Of a stretch of DNA of 64,000 nt, positions 12,097-22,736 are shown piece after piece. Below the pieces are notes generated by a model, which was not told the DNA's origin, did no database searches, and saw nothing but the letters and a program-made list of their open reading frames with translations. The position numbers and the translations under genes are program-made. Origin of the DNA: Laccaria trichodermophora (lineage: Eukaryota; Basidiomycota; Agaricomycetes; Agaricales; Hydnangiaceae); contig JACTVC010000030.1 in the NCBI GenBank assembly GCA_018417955.1, positions 511,544 to 575,543 of the forward strand, given 5' to 3'. How positions within the stretch are numbered: the first letter of the stretch is position 1; every line of letters starts with the position of its first letter.

Positions 12097-12976
12097 TTAT
12101 CCGCGGTAGACGGCCGGTCCGGGAACGGTGTAGGAAGTAGGAACAGGGTAGTAGATGTTCAACGTTAACTCGGGATCTGTCAATTGCGTGTAAGTATGTG
12201 CTAAACGAGATAGGGGAATTTCACGTACCAGAGTTTGAGAGGTAACCCGGGATCGCAACCTTGGAGGGATTTCCAGAGCCACCGTTCATGACCTCGATTT
12301 GGGCGCACGAGACAAACCATTCGACAACACCAGTGCCGAGGTGTAGACCAGCTTGTTCAACACGGACTAGATACTACGGGGGAGAATTAGCCCTTGAAGT
12401 GAACTTATCTGACTAAGAATTCGTACCTGGCCAGAAGAAACATTGTTGGGGATGGTCGTGGTGAGCTGGCTGAGCCCCAAGTCAGTGAAAGAAAAGGGGT
12501 CAAAGTTAGCGCCCCATTCAGCGATCTAAATATGACGGTGAGAGGCGAAACATCTACGCATGAACATGGCGACTCGAAGAATGAGCTTACCTTGAACCAA
12601 TGCTGACCGCTTCCGTCCCAATTGGCGGCGTCTGTAGGCGATTGACCAAGGTAGATTGCGGCCGGCCCTTTGTGGTAGATGGCAACGTCAACGTTGAACC
12701 CAATAGTATCGCCCGCGTTGACTTGCACCGTCTCACTAGCATTACCAGGGTCATGGTTGCAAGTGGCGTCGGGGGAAGTGATGTCATGGAATGGAGTGTT
12801 GCTAACTGGTTGACGAACGGCCTGCGTGGACGTCTTAGACCCAGCTATGAGGGTGTTGAAAATGTCTGACGGCGAAGGGTGAGCGAGACTTGGAGGCTGG
12901 GCGGATGTAACATACAATGCGCTGACGTGCTTTCAGCAGCGAGGAGACAGAACCCGAGGATGGCTGAAAACTTCAT
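12097..12976 (-). CDS. AA9 lytic polysaccharide monooxygenase
   Basis: Five exons (12976-12916, 12865-12591, 12525-12427, 12373-12229, 12176-12097) give 660 nt and 219 residues. A 19-residue signal peptide ends in STSA, so the mature protein begins with His (residue 20, HYIFNTLIAG), the N-terminal copper ligand of the family; an intron falls one base after that codon. The second copper-ligand region is present as AIYHKGPAAIYLG, followed by WDGSGQHWFK and IAEWGANFDPFSFTDLGL. The conserved third His is in VEQAGLHLG, and the disulfide cysteines are in ATCNHDPG and FVSCAQIEV. There is no cellulose-binding module. AA9 enzymes are secreted and oxidatively cleave cellulose and related glucans. The usual Gln-x-Tyr before the second cysteine is Glu-Trp-Phe here, which is unusual for AA9. 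Confidence 0.92.
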
Positions 12977-14398
12977 CTTATCAAGAGAGAGTCACAAGGA
13001 GACGTAAGAAGATGAGTAGTTGAGCAAGAAAGGAGATGGCGTTCAACGGCGACATGGTGAGGCATTTTGTACACTTGACAGGGAAGAAAATTTTATCTAA
13101 GAGAGGGCTCAAATTTCAGCACTGAATATAAAATGATCGAGAGAAAAGAAAATACTCCGAAGTGGATCCAAAAATAGGATGGAGATCGCATCTGAGCGCT
13201 GAGCGGTTGTCCAGTTCCAGTGCATGAGCCTGAGGGACCATTTGTCCAACAGCTTACAAGAGAAGGAAAGCCTCCGTAACGTAGCTATCAACTGGCTTCA
13301 CATATATGAGTCTTATGTAGAGAAATTTTAATTTTAGTTGGCGAATTGGAGACAGGTGTGGAAGTGAGTTGGAAAAATTGATCGGCGTAGTGTTTTGCCA
13401 AAGCTGTGTATCTGTGTGTGCTTACAGCTTGTTCAGGTCACGTGCGCGTTGTGGTAATATAAGTACTCAGTATCTTATCGGAATCAAGTCGGAATGGAAT
13501 TAGAATGGAAATATAAAGTCACGTCAAGAATACATATAGGCTGATTCTGCAGTTGTTAGCCCGTACTTACGCGAATCTCCACACCGACATTATCGATCAC
13601 TTGACGATGTTCACGCCCTCCGGTATACTTACACCCTCGGCTGTCATCTTGTCGTTTCCCTTCAGCCGTTAAATTATGAGAAATGGAATCAATTAAGCCG
13701 AAGACGGAGGATGGAGTTCTGCTTAGACCCCGCGACGCATCAGTGCCATTCGGGGGTTATCGCGGCTATAAATCAAGTTCTTCAATTGGACGACTTTTAG
13801 CACTCCCTAATATTCTCATTCTATGGTTCGAGGAGCATGTCGTACTAATAAATATAGTACGCGCACTTAATTAACATTTTACAATCTGCAGTCTCAATAC
13901 AACTTAAACGTCTCTCCTGAAAGGCGGGGGACGCAATTCTGTCCACCATGTTTCGTTGAAGCGGAAGGGCGTACCTGTATAAATTAAACATATTATTATC
14001 AAGGAAGTAGACGGGAAGGAATACTACACATGATGATTATATTAAATCAGGAATTAGAGAACGGGTTGCTTTGAAGTCGCCCCTATGAAGTTGTTCACCG
14101 CTCAGGAGGACCCCTTTTGTGCTAAATGAACACTCCGGATCCTTTGCATCGTTTGATGTGAACAAAATTTAAACCAATATGTTCCGCACACTTTCAGCCA
14201 AGATGCAACTACGGGGGTGAAATTATTACATTAATCCCCCTAATGGTTAGGGAGAGGTACGATGAGGCACCGGTTGCGGCGGACCGTCGGAGCTTGAAGC
14301 TGAAGTTGGAAATAGAAAAATGCGTGTCCCAAGTTCCCAAGTGTCACCTGAAACAAGGATGTATCGGGCACCTGAGCGAAGCGCAGAACATATCCTAG
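12977..14398. other. Intergenic, no gene seen
   Basis: This includes the promoter of the AA9 gene at its left end. The rest is AT-rich with only short ORFs (for example 13683-13874) and no recognisable domain. Confidence 0.5.
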
Positions 14399-14536
14399 GA
14401 CGAATGAATCATTTTTGCTTATTGTTTGTGTATTTGACAGATACTGAGGACAGATCCATTATTTCAATTCAATTGAAGGATTTGTTCACAGTATCTGTCT
14501 CCAGTTCAAACAATAAGCAAAAATTATTTGTTCGTC
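14399..14536. mobile_element. Short foldback element (MITE-like)
   Basis: Two arms of about 53 bp are imperfect inverted copies. The left arm starts gacgaatgaatcatttttgc at 14399, and the reverse complement of the right end starts gacgaacaaataatttttgc. Both go on with ttattgtttg and later share acagatactg. The central spacer is about 30 bp. No coding capacity is present. A target duplication is not obvious. Confidence 0.55.
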
Positions 14537-14832
14537 AAACAACCTGTCAATGAATATGCTCAAGTGCCCGATTGTCCACTGTTTGAGGTGTGTGTCCCCG
14601 CCGGTCGCGAACAGACTCCTTTTCCAAAAATGGATCGATCTCTGGTCTCGTGAGTTGGTAATTCATCGAACATCATCAACATGGATCGGTGATGAAATTG
14701 CAAGTGATAGTCGTCCTCTTAACAATTCTCGCATGCCCTCGCAATCGTATCCCATCACCCTCATTGTCGACTCCGTCGTCCTTAATAGCCAACAAGGCTT
14801 TCCGACACTGTCTCGCATTTCTCTTCACCAGG

Positions 14833-16438
14833 ATGAAGGTCACTCTTGCGAACACAACTGGGGCCCTGGAGATAGCCATCTCGATATCCTTGTTCCTATT
14901 TGGCCTCGTTACGATGCAGGTGTATCGATATTATCAACTGTTTCCCGACGATCATCGATTTTACAAGTATTTTGTATGTTTCATTCAAATCTTCTGACAC
15001 ATGGAGTTGCTAAGCGATACACTTTCTTTCTTCTAAATGTAAGGTCGCCATAGTGTGGTGAGGCATTATCTCATTCCGTCCATGGCTTAATACAAACGAT
15101 ACTCAGGCTTTTTGAGCTGGGACATTCAATGTCAGTCTCATACGAAGTCTATACGGCGACAACAAGTGAGGTTATTATTACGCGATTCATCGGGCTTGGG
15201 ACGGCCCTTATTCTCAGTGCTGCAATCACCACAGCGGTTCAGGTACATCCGAGTTGAATCCAGTGCAGCCTAAAAGCTTACTATATCCTGCTAGACATTC
15301 TTTTCGTTTCGTGTCTACAAGCTCCTTCCTCGACCCTTTAATTACGTCGGCATCTTTGGAATGTTTCTCGCTTCCTGGCGATGCGTAGGCAGCACTGTAC
15401 TCGGTCGCTCGGCCATCTTGACGAGCGATGTGGTCGGTTGGCGGGAAGGTTGGTTTTGGCTCATCACTACCCTCTTTGTTTCTGGTGCTACTCTTGATGT
15501 CGTCATTGCGATTTCCATGGTCCTGTTCTTGGCAGACAAACGGCAAGCTGTGCTTTCAGGGTACGGGACAATTTTTTTTGCTGAGAGTTTGGTCAATAAT
15601 AGTTGAACGTTAGTGCTGCTCGAGTACTCGATAAGCTTACGGCATTTACAGTTCGTGAGTGACAATCTTGCGTTCTACTACTTATCCTCACAAAGACTCC
15701 AGGGACTGGTCTACTCACTTGGTACCATTGCCGTGAATTCCCGTCAAAAAATCCCAGAACTAATCTTCCTCCAGCATGGCCGCTCTTACCGTGTTAATTT
15801 GCGTAAGTCTACCACTTCGTCCATTTTTATTTGCGAATAGCTTAAAAGTGGCCCAGTACCTTACAATGCCAGAAAATTGTAAGCTCCGTAGATTCAAAGT
15901 GCCCCAGACTTCAATTAATGACTTATTTTCATAGTTATTTGGATGGCCGCATATACCATTCTCGCTAAACGTTTGTGGGCTCCCACTTTTCCAGTTTCGC
16001 TCACCCATTGTTTCTCAGTATACTCAAATTCGCTCATGGCATCGCAAGTCAATTCTCGCTCAATACAATACCTTCCATTGACCACCATCTAGGTTGAATT
16101 CGCGTGAAGGTCTCAGAGGAGCCTTGCATGCCTCCCCTCTTGCTGAGTCGTCCTCGCAATCGTCTTGGAAACGAGGGATAGAGTTGCGGTCGGCCAAGGT
16201 TCGCCTTCAACCTTCCTTGTGCCAGGTTGACTAAACATACGTACCCCCCACAGAGAAATGTTGAACAGACCAGTCGGAGCGGAGTCAGGACTGAGCTGGA
16301 CATTACCAACAATAGCGACTCCGAACGGAAAGAGACTTGGGACACCGTGAGTCCTTCATTCCAACTCCAAATCTTTCCCAACACAATCGGTTGTAGGCAC
16401 AAGCCGAGGAGTATGTTTTACCGGAGAAGATGGTATAA
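14833..16438 (+). CDS. Seven-helix-type membrane protein of the large mushroom family (DUF6534-like)
   Basis: Thirteen exons fit in one frame and total 969 nt (322 residues): 14833-14973, 15044-15057, 15107-15242, 15295-15560, 15614-15654, 15703-15721, 15775-15802, 15857-15878, 15935-15970, 16019-16043, 16093-16198, 16254-16346 and 16397-16438. The start MKVTLANTTGALEIAISISL, the helix-1 end QVYRYYQLFPDD, the block WLFELGHSMSVSYEVY, and the end FTVRTGLLT, YLTMPENFIWMAAY and LYSNSLMASLNSRE are hallmarks of this family, which is very abundant in Agaricomycetes and of unknown function. Seven hydrophobic helices are expected, with a hydrophilic C-terminal tail of about 85 residues. Exons 2 and 6 are only 14 and 19 nt, and the intron at 16044-16092 has a GC donor. 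Confidence 0.85.
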
Positions 16439-17359
16439 TTTATTTTTATTGTGCGTCAAATTTTTACCCCTCCCCCTTCGCCTTTGAGTGAAACATTGTC
16501 ATCTAGAAGCTATCTGTAACATTTTAGACCCCGTGGTCATTCCTGTTGTGTTTTACGGCATGAGTTTCAGACTTTGATTTGTAATTCGTCCCCCATATAC
16601 CTAGCTCTTTCAACATGAACGCGAGTCATGGCTAGCCTACTTTCCGGTTTCAAAGAAGCTGGGATTTCTTTTGGAGTTGTTAGTTAGCGTGTTTAGCGTG
16701 TAGAGTTGTAACTTGATTATTCAGAAGCTGACTACTGATCGCCATCGCGATTGTCAAGGTCGACACGTTATGGCAACATGTTATGCGGCAATAAATTCCT
16801 TGACTCACCCTTGGTTGCCACGACCCTTCTAGCTATAGCTTTATGTATCTGGCCTTGGCAATTGGTTGTGACACTGCCAAACATCGTTTATCTACTCATC
16901 GTGACTCGGCCAACTCATGACTCATTATTTCGGGATCCAAACCATTTTTTTTCTTACACGGTAATGCTACTTTGAAGTCAGGATTAATTCGTTCTGATTG
17001 ATTTGATTCGAAAGCCGTGCCACGCTTGCGTTGTTACTGGCTACTTCTGATTTGTGTCGAAGTTCAATACTTACTTTGACAATCTAGGGATTCAAACTCT
17101 TGTTTTTTTCTAACACCGGTAAATCTCACTTAGCATTTATAGTAAATGTGTTCTACATAAATCATCTACATAACCTCGGATCCTTCAGATTTCCGAAGCT
17201 ATCTTTCCTTATTGACAAATTGTTATAAATGTTTTTGAAATGTGAGCATCATAGTTTCGCTCGATGGAATCATTTTGGTGTTCGTTCAGCGAAATGAGCT
17301 TCGTCGGTTCGTTAGGGCCACGCCACTCTATGAACTTTCTGGAGGCGAACGCGTGCATC
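16439..17359. other. Intergenic, no gene seen
   Basis: This is AT-rich sequence with short ORFs. One at 16751-16975 has a hydrophobic stretch (LVATTLLAIALCIW) but no family match is visible. Confidence 0.4.
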
Positions 17360-18303
17360 TTAACTCAAGATAACTATCATTTCAAGCGCTCGACAAAAGG
17401 AACCGAACAGATGCAAGTCAACGACAACACCTACGGATTGGCGAAAGGAAGGCATAATTCTCCGTATCAGAGGCATACTCTTCAAGAGCGGGTAGATGGC
17501 CAAATAAATAGGAATTACTGGAAAAATAATTAACAACAGAGGATGACTTACTCGTGTTGTCAAATGCCGGTTTCCATACGTCCTTTACAGACAGCCCCTC
17601 CGGGTTCGTAAAAAGAAGAGTCAGCACTTCATTGGGGTTCGCGTCTGGAAAGGTCTTGACTTTCTTTAGATAATCCACCATACTGCCACCGTCGAATAAA
17701 TACTATAGCCACGATAAAAAAAGCGTAGGATAGGCAATCCCACTGTAAAGGAATTTATTGGTCACCTACGCAGCCTAAAATAAAAACATCATACGTGTCA
17801 AGAAACGCACTTGTATGGCAGAAATGCAAAACCCACTTCCTGTTTCTGTTGAGTGGATGAGCGAAAATTGGAAAACCAAAGGCAATGAAAGCAATGACGT
17901 GCAGGTGTGCTTGCGCTTGTAATAGGCGAACGCCAAGAGCTAGCTGGGTCGGAATATCAAGCGCTTGATCTCTTGCGACTACGGGGGACGAGATCCGAAC
18001 GTCAGAAACGCATACGTTACTGTTCAAGAATCCTTGAGCTCCTACGCGCTAATGGGTCGATGCTATACGCAAACGAGTCGTGCGCTCTGATAAACGTGAC
18101 GTTGGAGTATCGGCGGGTGCATAATTCGGCGTGGCCATTGCAGATTATCGCTCTAAATCAGTAGGCGTCCCCAGCATTAGTCAGTTAAGAATGGATGGGA
18201 TGGAGTGAATGTACCTTTTTTCAACGACAGGCGAACCCAAAATGACGATGGTCCAGATCGTTACAATGCCCAGAAAACTCGTTTCTTTCCACCGAGTACG
18301 CAT
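17360..18303 (-). pseudogene. PLC-like phosphodiesterase, C-terminally truncated copy
   Basis: Exon 1 (18303-18215) encodes a signal-anchor or signal peptide (FLGIVTIWTIVILG) ending in EKR. It joins in frame to 18152-18046, which encodes CNGHAELCTRRYSNVTFIRA followed by HDSFAYSIDP. The next piece (from 17978) encodes RDQALDIPTQLALGVRLLQA, then after a gap HFCHTS, then from about 17690 MVDYLKKVKTFPDANPNEVL and LLFTNPEGLSVKD. These blocks match the secreted PLC-like (TIM-barrel) phosphodiesterases of fungi, including both histidines expected at the active site. The two middle introns lack GT donors (only weak GC options fit), and after FDNT only a few frame-shifted family-like fragments remain before stops. 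The second half of the barrel is absent, so I call a relic, although the N-terminal exons are clean. Confidence 0.65.
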
Positions 18304-19240
18304 GATGGGACGTTTGGGACGATGGAGAAGAATAAAGTGCCAATTGAGGATTATGTATTGTCCTTCGAAAGTGAGCCGTGAGAGGTCGACGTTCCTGGAA
18401 TGACACATCGGCAATCAAACGCACATACTACAGGTCGGGGCCTTCGGGAGCGCGAGGGGGCGCATGATACGTAGGTCTTTGATAAGTTATGGGAATTGAA
18501 TCGGATGTGCTAGATGAGTCAACTACCTGCAATTTGGCGAAGTATCCAGGATTCCAGATTGTCCAATCACCTTGGCAGACGTCCTGGACGTTAGACGACG
18601 AGTCCGATCTTGCCTTCCACTGTTCAACATTCGATGCGGGCGCAGAGGTCATCAAGCTGTTCATCTTGAACTCGTCCTGAACGCAATGGAAACGAGTGGT
18701 CGTTGTGGTGTGCACTTGCCCAACACTTGCCGCTTGCGAAGAAGTGCGTATGATGATGTAATTACACCTAGTGGAAAAATCTTGCGAGAAAGATCAAAGA
18801 AAGATGTTCGATGCTCGTAGAGATACTGTATTACTGAGTACGTCTGGACCTACATGCGATAACTGACTGTTTTTTTTAATGTCAAAGTTTGCAGCTGAGG
18901 ACAGACGGCGATATCAATAATGATCGATGATCCCCTTTGCATGAATTAAAATCATCGAAATGAAAGTCAGTGACTTGGTCAAGGTTCATATAACATTTCA
19001 TCTCTGTTGTGGGCACTGACTGGGGAACTTGATGTACGCGACTGGGCGCAGATGAAGCAAAAGGCAAAGGCATTGAAGCCTGAAGGGGGAATATTTACAA
19101 ACACAACTGTGAAAAAAGAATAACGCCTAATTCCTGCCCTAGTCCTGCAACAATCCTCCTGAAACGTCTTCTACTCTCCAGCCTCTTATAAACATACTCA
19201 TGATATACCTGAGAACAGATTGTGGTATAATCCAATATGC
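18304..19240. other. Intergenic; one unassigned minus-strand ORF
   Basis: Apart from the possible promoter of the PLC-like relic, an open stretch of 95 codons lies at 18428-18715 on the minus strand (WTIWNPGYFAKLQVVD inside). It has no recognisable domain or clear splice partners, so I do not call it a gene. Confidence 0.35.
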
Positions 19241-19732
19241 CTACGGGCCGTAGCAACTTGCGTAGACTGAGCAAGAGTATAATTCAACGAAGCAGGAGTT
19301 ATAGAAGTGTTGGTTGTTGGCGCGGTAGCAAGTGTAGGTGTTGCCACCGGCGTGGATGGTACCCAGGACCTGGTTAGTGGCCGCGCCGCAGTTAGACGCC
19401 GACCAAGTGCCGCTGCCAGACGGCGTCGGAATCGTGTATCCAGAAGTGGAGCACGAACCGTCGTTGTAGATGAACGAAGCATCGTTGCTAGCGATGAGGA
19501 GAGTATGGTCAGAAGTTGGAAGTACAAAAAAGGGGGCTAAATACCATGATCCGAGTCTGCCGTCGCCCCAGTGGATATAAAAGTTGTTCACGCAATTAAC
19601 GCCTTCACCGGCAGAAAGGCAGCCGTTGCAGTACGACATGGTGAGCTTCTGGGCACGCTTCATCAGTGTGCTGGGAGTGGCGACGACAGCCCCTGCGAGG
19701 GCAGCAGCGAGGATAGCGCGGATATAAAACAT
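19241..19732 (-). CDS. Small secreted cysteine-rich protein
   Basis: Two exons (19732-19545 and 19487-19241) give 435 nt and 144 residues. Residues 1-18 form a clear signal peptide (MFYIRAILAAALAGAVVA), followed by a possible dibasic Lys-Arg site (STLMKRAQK). The mature part is rich in Cys, Gly, Ser and Asn, with about ten cysteines: SYCNGCLSAGEGVNC, DGSCSTSGY, ASNCGAA, NTYTCYR, NSCF, YSCSVYASCY. This pattern suggests several disulfides. No enzyme motif is visible and I do not recognise the family. Such proteins in mushrooms are often grouped as small secreted or effector-like proteins, but that role is an inference. The intron is 57 nt with GT-AG ends. Confidence 0.75.
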   Translation of the reverse strand: MFYIRAILAAALAGAVVATPSTLMKRAQKLTMSYCNGCLSAGEGVNCVNNFYIHWGDGRLGSWYLAPFFVLPTSDHTLLIASNDASFIYNDGSCSTSGYTIPTPSGSGTWSASNCGAATNQVLGTIHAGGNTYTCYRANNQHFYNSCFVELYSCSVYASCYGP

Positions 19733-22700
19733 TAAGAGTAGATTGAGGAAGAAAGGGTCTTAAATTCTTAGCTGGAGACGGATGGTTGAGAGAACGGGAC
19801 GACTGGTAGGATGTGAGGATTGAAAGGGGTTTAAATATTGGCCTACATTGCTGCCGAGTCTGAAGAAACCCCAACCTCAGGCCTGACGCTTCTGAGTAGT
19901 GAGTGCCAGTCTCAGACGAGCTCATAGGTCAATTCTTTTGATGGTCGTAATTGGCTAGTGACGAGTCAATTGGACGCATTCTGCCTTCTTTTTGAAACAG
20001 CGGTAGCCGGTTGCAGCCTGCTACATAGGCCACCGCTATCTCAAAGAGTACGAATCGGGTGTCCTCTTATCCTCATCTCAGTACGTCGCTGCAATTTAAA
20101 ATACTTCGGAAAAATCTCACCTAGACGCAGCCAATGGCACCATCCACAGATGAAGAGGTTGCTTGAGGACTTTCGTAGGGGGGATAACATGATTGATCCC
20201 TTTCTTCTTTAGGTAGTTTGAACTTTGGGGAGCACGCGGCGTTTTATACCGCCGACATGGCCGCCAGCTCGCAGAAGAGGTTTCATTTAAACAAGACCTG
20301 TATGAAGGACCATCACGTCAGTATTTCTTGAATGCTGTAGAGTAGCGATATTATAAATCACAAAATACACCTATTTCAGCTTTCAGCTTTCCTCATGTTT
20401 GAGTTTCGTCCACACCAACTTGATCTACGGGTCCACCTACTCACGGCGAAATTGCTGATACGGATCGCGCGTCCTTAGCTGCACCACCACAAATGGGTGA
20501 ACGCCCCTACAAGATGGGAAGATTTAGCGCATCCACTACGGTTCCGAGCTGTCGCAAGTGCGACACCCCATCAATTGCAATGGCCATAGCGGGCCCGACC
20601 TTCGCAAAACCGCCCCATTCAGCCAAAAACATGAATGAGGGCGTCGCAAAAGTTATAGCCCTTCTTGAGCGATTGATAATCAGGCACGGGCTGTCCGATA
20701 ATCGATAATCAATGAGAAGGGTTGTTCAGCGTGTGCGAGAAGTGCGACTAACATTTTGTGCGCTCAAAAGTCTGCGGCCATGCCAAAGTCTGCAACAATG
20801 GCCTGTTTGTCCGATGAGGTGGACACTGCAATGCAATGTTCGTAACCTCGACGTTTGGATCTTCCTGCATCTCCTTAAGAGTGTCATTCAGGATCGAGGA
20901 TTGATATTGTTTGGAAACACACATATCAACGGGGCGTGCTACTTGATGTAGAAAACTTGCTATTCTCATTGATACCGAAGAGGACGTTTCTGATCTCGGG
21001 TGACATCTGCACACAGATGTGACGTGATCAGATTCAGGTGGAAACTGCTCAGCGAATGCACGTACCCTATCTTCCACTTCTTCCTCTCGTCTACCTCGGT
21101 CATAGGCGCCTAGTCAGCTGCACCTTCTCGACCCGCCTAGCGTCCTTAACCTCATACACCTCCAAAGCAAACTGTTGTAGTGAGGCATCGAACGAGGGTA
21201 CCAGGTGCAAGAGACGTTGCCATTCGAACATTATCAGCTTTTCTACAATCGGTTGTCAGATTGAACAATATAGTTTGGTGAGAACGGCAAACCTGGTGAG
21301 GAAACCACCCAATGGGCCATCACCCTCCGTTTGGTCGTATGGGTGTCAGCGCAATGTACTTGTGAGTTACAGCGTCATAGACAGCCTTGCGCAGTGCCTT
21401 GACGTTCACCTCTCCAGTCCATATCCACAAGGACGAGGTAATGCTGCTCAAGGTGAGCAAACCAACAGCAAGTCCAATGAGCTTGAATGCAATTAAACCT
21501 ACACCATGCAGGCCCTCTTCCTTGGCGAAGGGAGAAGAGACATGGGAAGAATCGACAGGTGACAGCATCGGCCCAGCGCGTGGTTGAAGTCACTCCGTTG
21601 CTGACACCTTCAGGCCGAAGGTGGGTAAGATTTTCCCACATGAACTCGAGGTTCGGAATCGCGCTTGCAAAGAACGCGGCTGGAGGTCTGGCTTGGGTAT
21701 ACGTATGCGATGAGTTTGCGCCGTGGACAAACGGGGTCCTGAGGGTTGGTCGGTGTGCTGTGAGTGATCTCGAGTAGGAAAGTCGATCGTGAAATAAGGG
21801 GGCGAACCAAGTCTGAAGAACGTGAAAAACTTTTGAGGGATGATTCAGGTAGAATTGATATTGTACATCCAGCCAGCCTCGCGGACGGGGTAGTTTGAGC
21901 CATTTAGCTGGTATAGAGTAACACGTCCAGTCGTAGTGGGACTGGTGTTCGTGAATTTTCGCGTGCTAAGGGAACGAGCCATAAGACGCCCAAAGGCATT
22001 CAGAATCATGATGGGACGGACCCAAGACGGACATATTTATGTTTCAACTTCTCCGTTACGAACTCCCAGCCCTCCCCATCGATCTCCTAGGCTTGGGTAC
22101 GGATGCTGGAAAGGCGAAACATGTAGGTCGGCATGGCCCCAGAGCAAAGTTGGACATTAGTCATGTGATCTAATCAATCTGCCACCAATTTGAATTTCCC
22201 AAACATTTCCGAATACCACTTGCCAACTCAGATTGGCTGCCGTAGCCCGTATCCTTCAACGACGCACTCATGCGCTCGACGGCACCTTCACGAATTTGTA
22301 CCGCTTTCTGGATTGTTGTGATATCGAACAGGGGCTTTCTATTATCCTTGAACACTTGGTTCGCAATCGGCAGTCCGACATTGGTCATTCTCCTTCCCTG
22401 TGTAGTATCTCCCTCCCTTAGCCTCGCTTGATCCTGAATTCAGTTTAATAGATATTCAAGGGGAAAGTGCACGATATCGCGACAATGCTCCTTTATCCAC
22501 AATTAAACCAATAAAAATTTTCTTTTTCTTGTAAGTATGTGTATGTCCTTTTCGAAAGGCGAGATGTGACCTTGATAACGTAGGCGCCAATCAGGCATCT
22601 GTAGCAAGTCAATGCACCGCCCTTCATACAGGCTCAGGGACGGTTTTAAAAGCCACACACGCGCCTCGTTCAATTCATTTGTTGAGGCCATAAGCATGTC

Positions 22701-22736
22701 TTTTGCCTCACATTGACCCCCATTCATGCCCTCGTA
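19733..22736. other. 3-kb stretch without a supported gene
   Basis: Several ORFs of 70-150 codons occur on both strands. On the minus strand 22388-22170 (MTNVGLPIANQVFKDNRKPL), 21903-21610 and 21568-21320 (with LKLIGLAVGLL-like hydrophobicity) could be pieces of spliced genes, but I cannot connect them by splice sites or recognise a domain. It may hold decayed genes. Confidence 0.35.

Noticed and set aside
15613..15840. Apparent frame break in the membrane-protein gene
   Set aside because: First read as a pseudogene because canonical exons gave the wrong frame. Using acceptor 15702 and the 19-nt exon 15703-15721 restores the family sequence, so the gene is intact.
21320..21903. Minus-strand ORFs with a hydrophobic stretch
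   Set aside because: No start, splice sites or family could be supported, so no gene was called.
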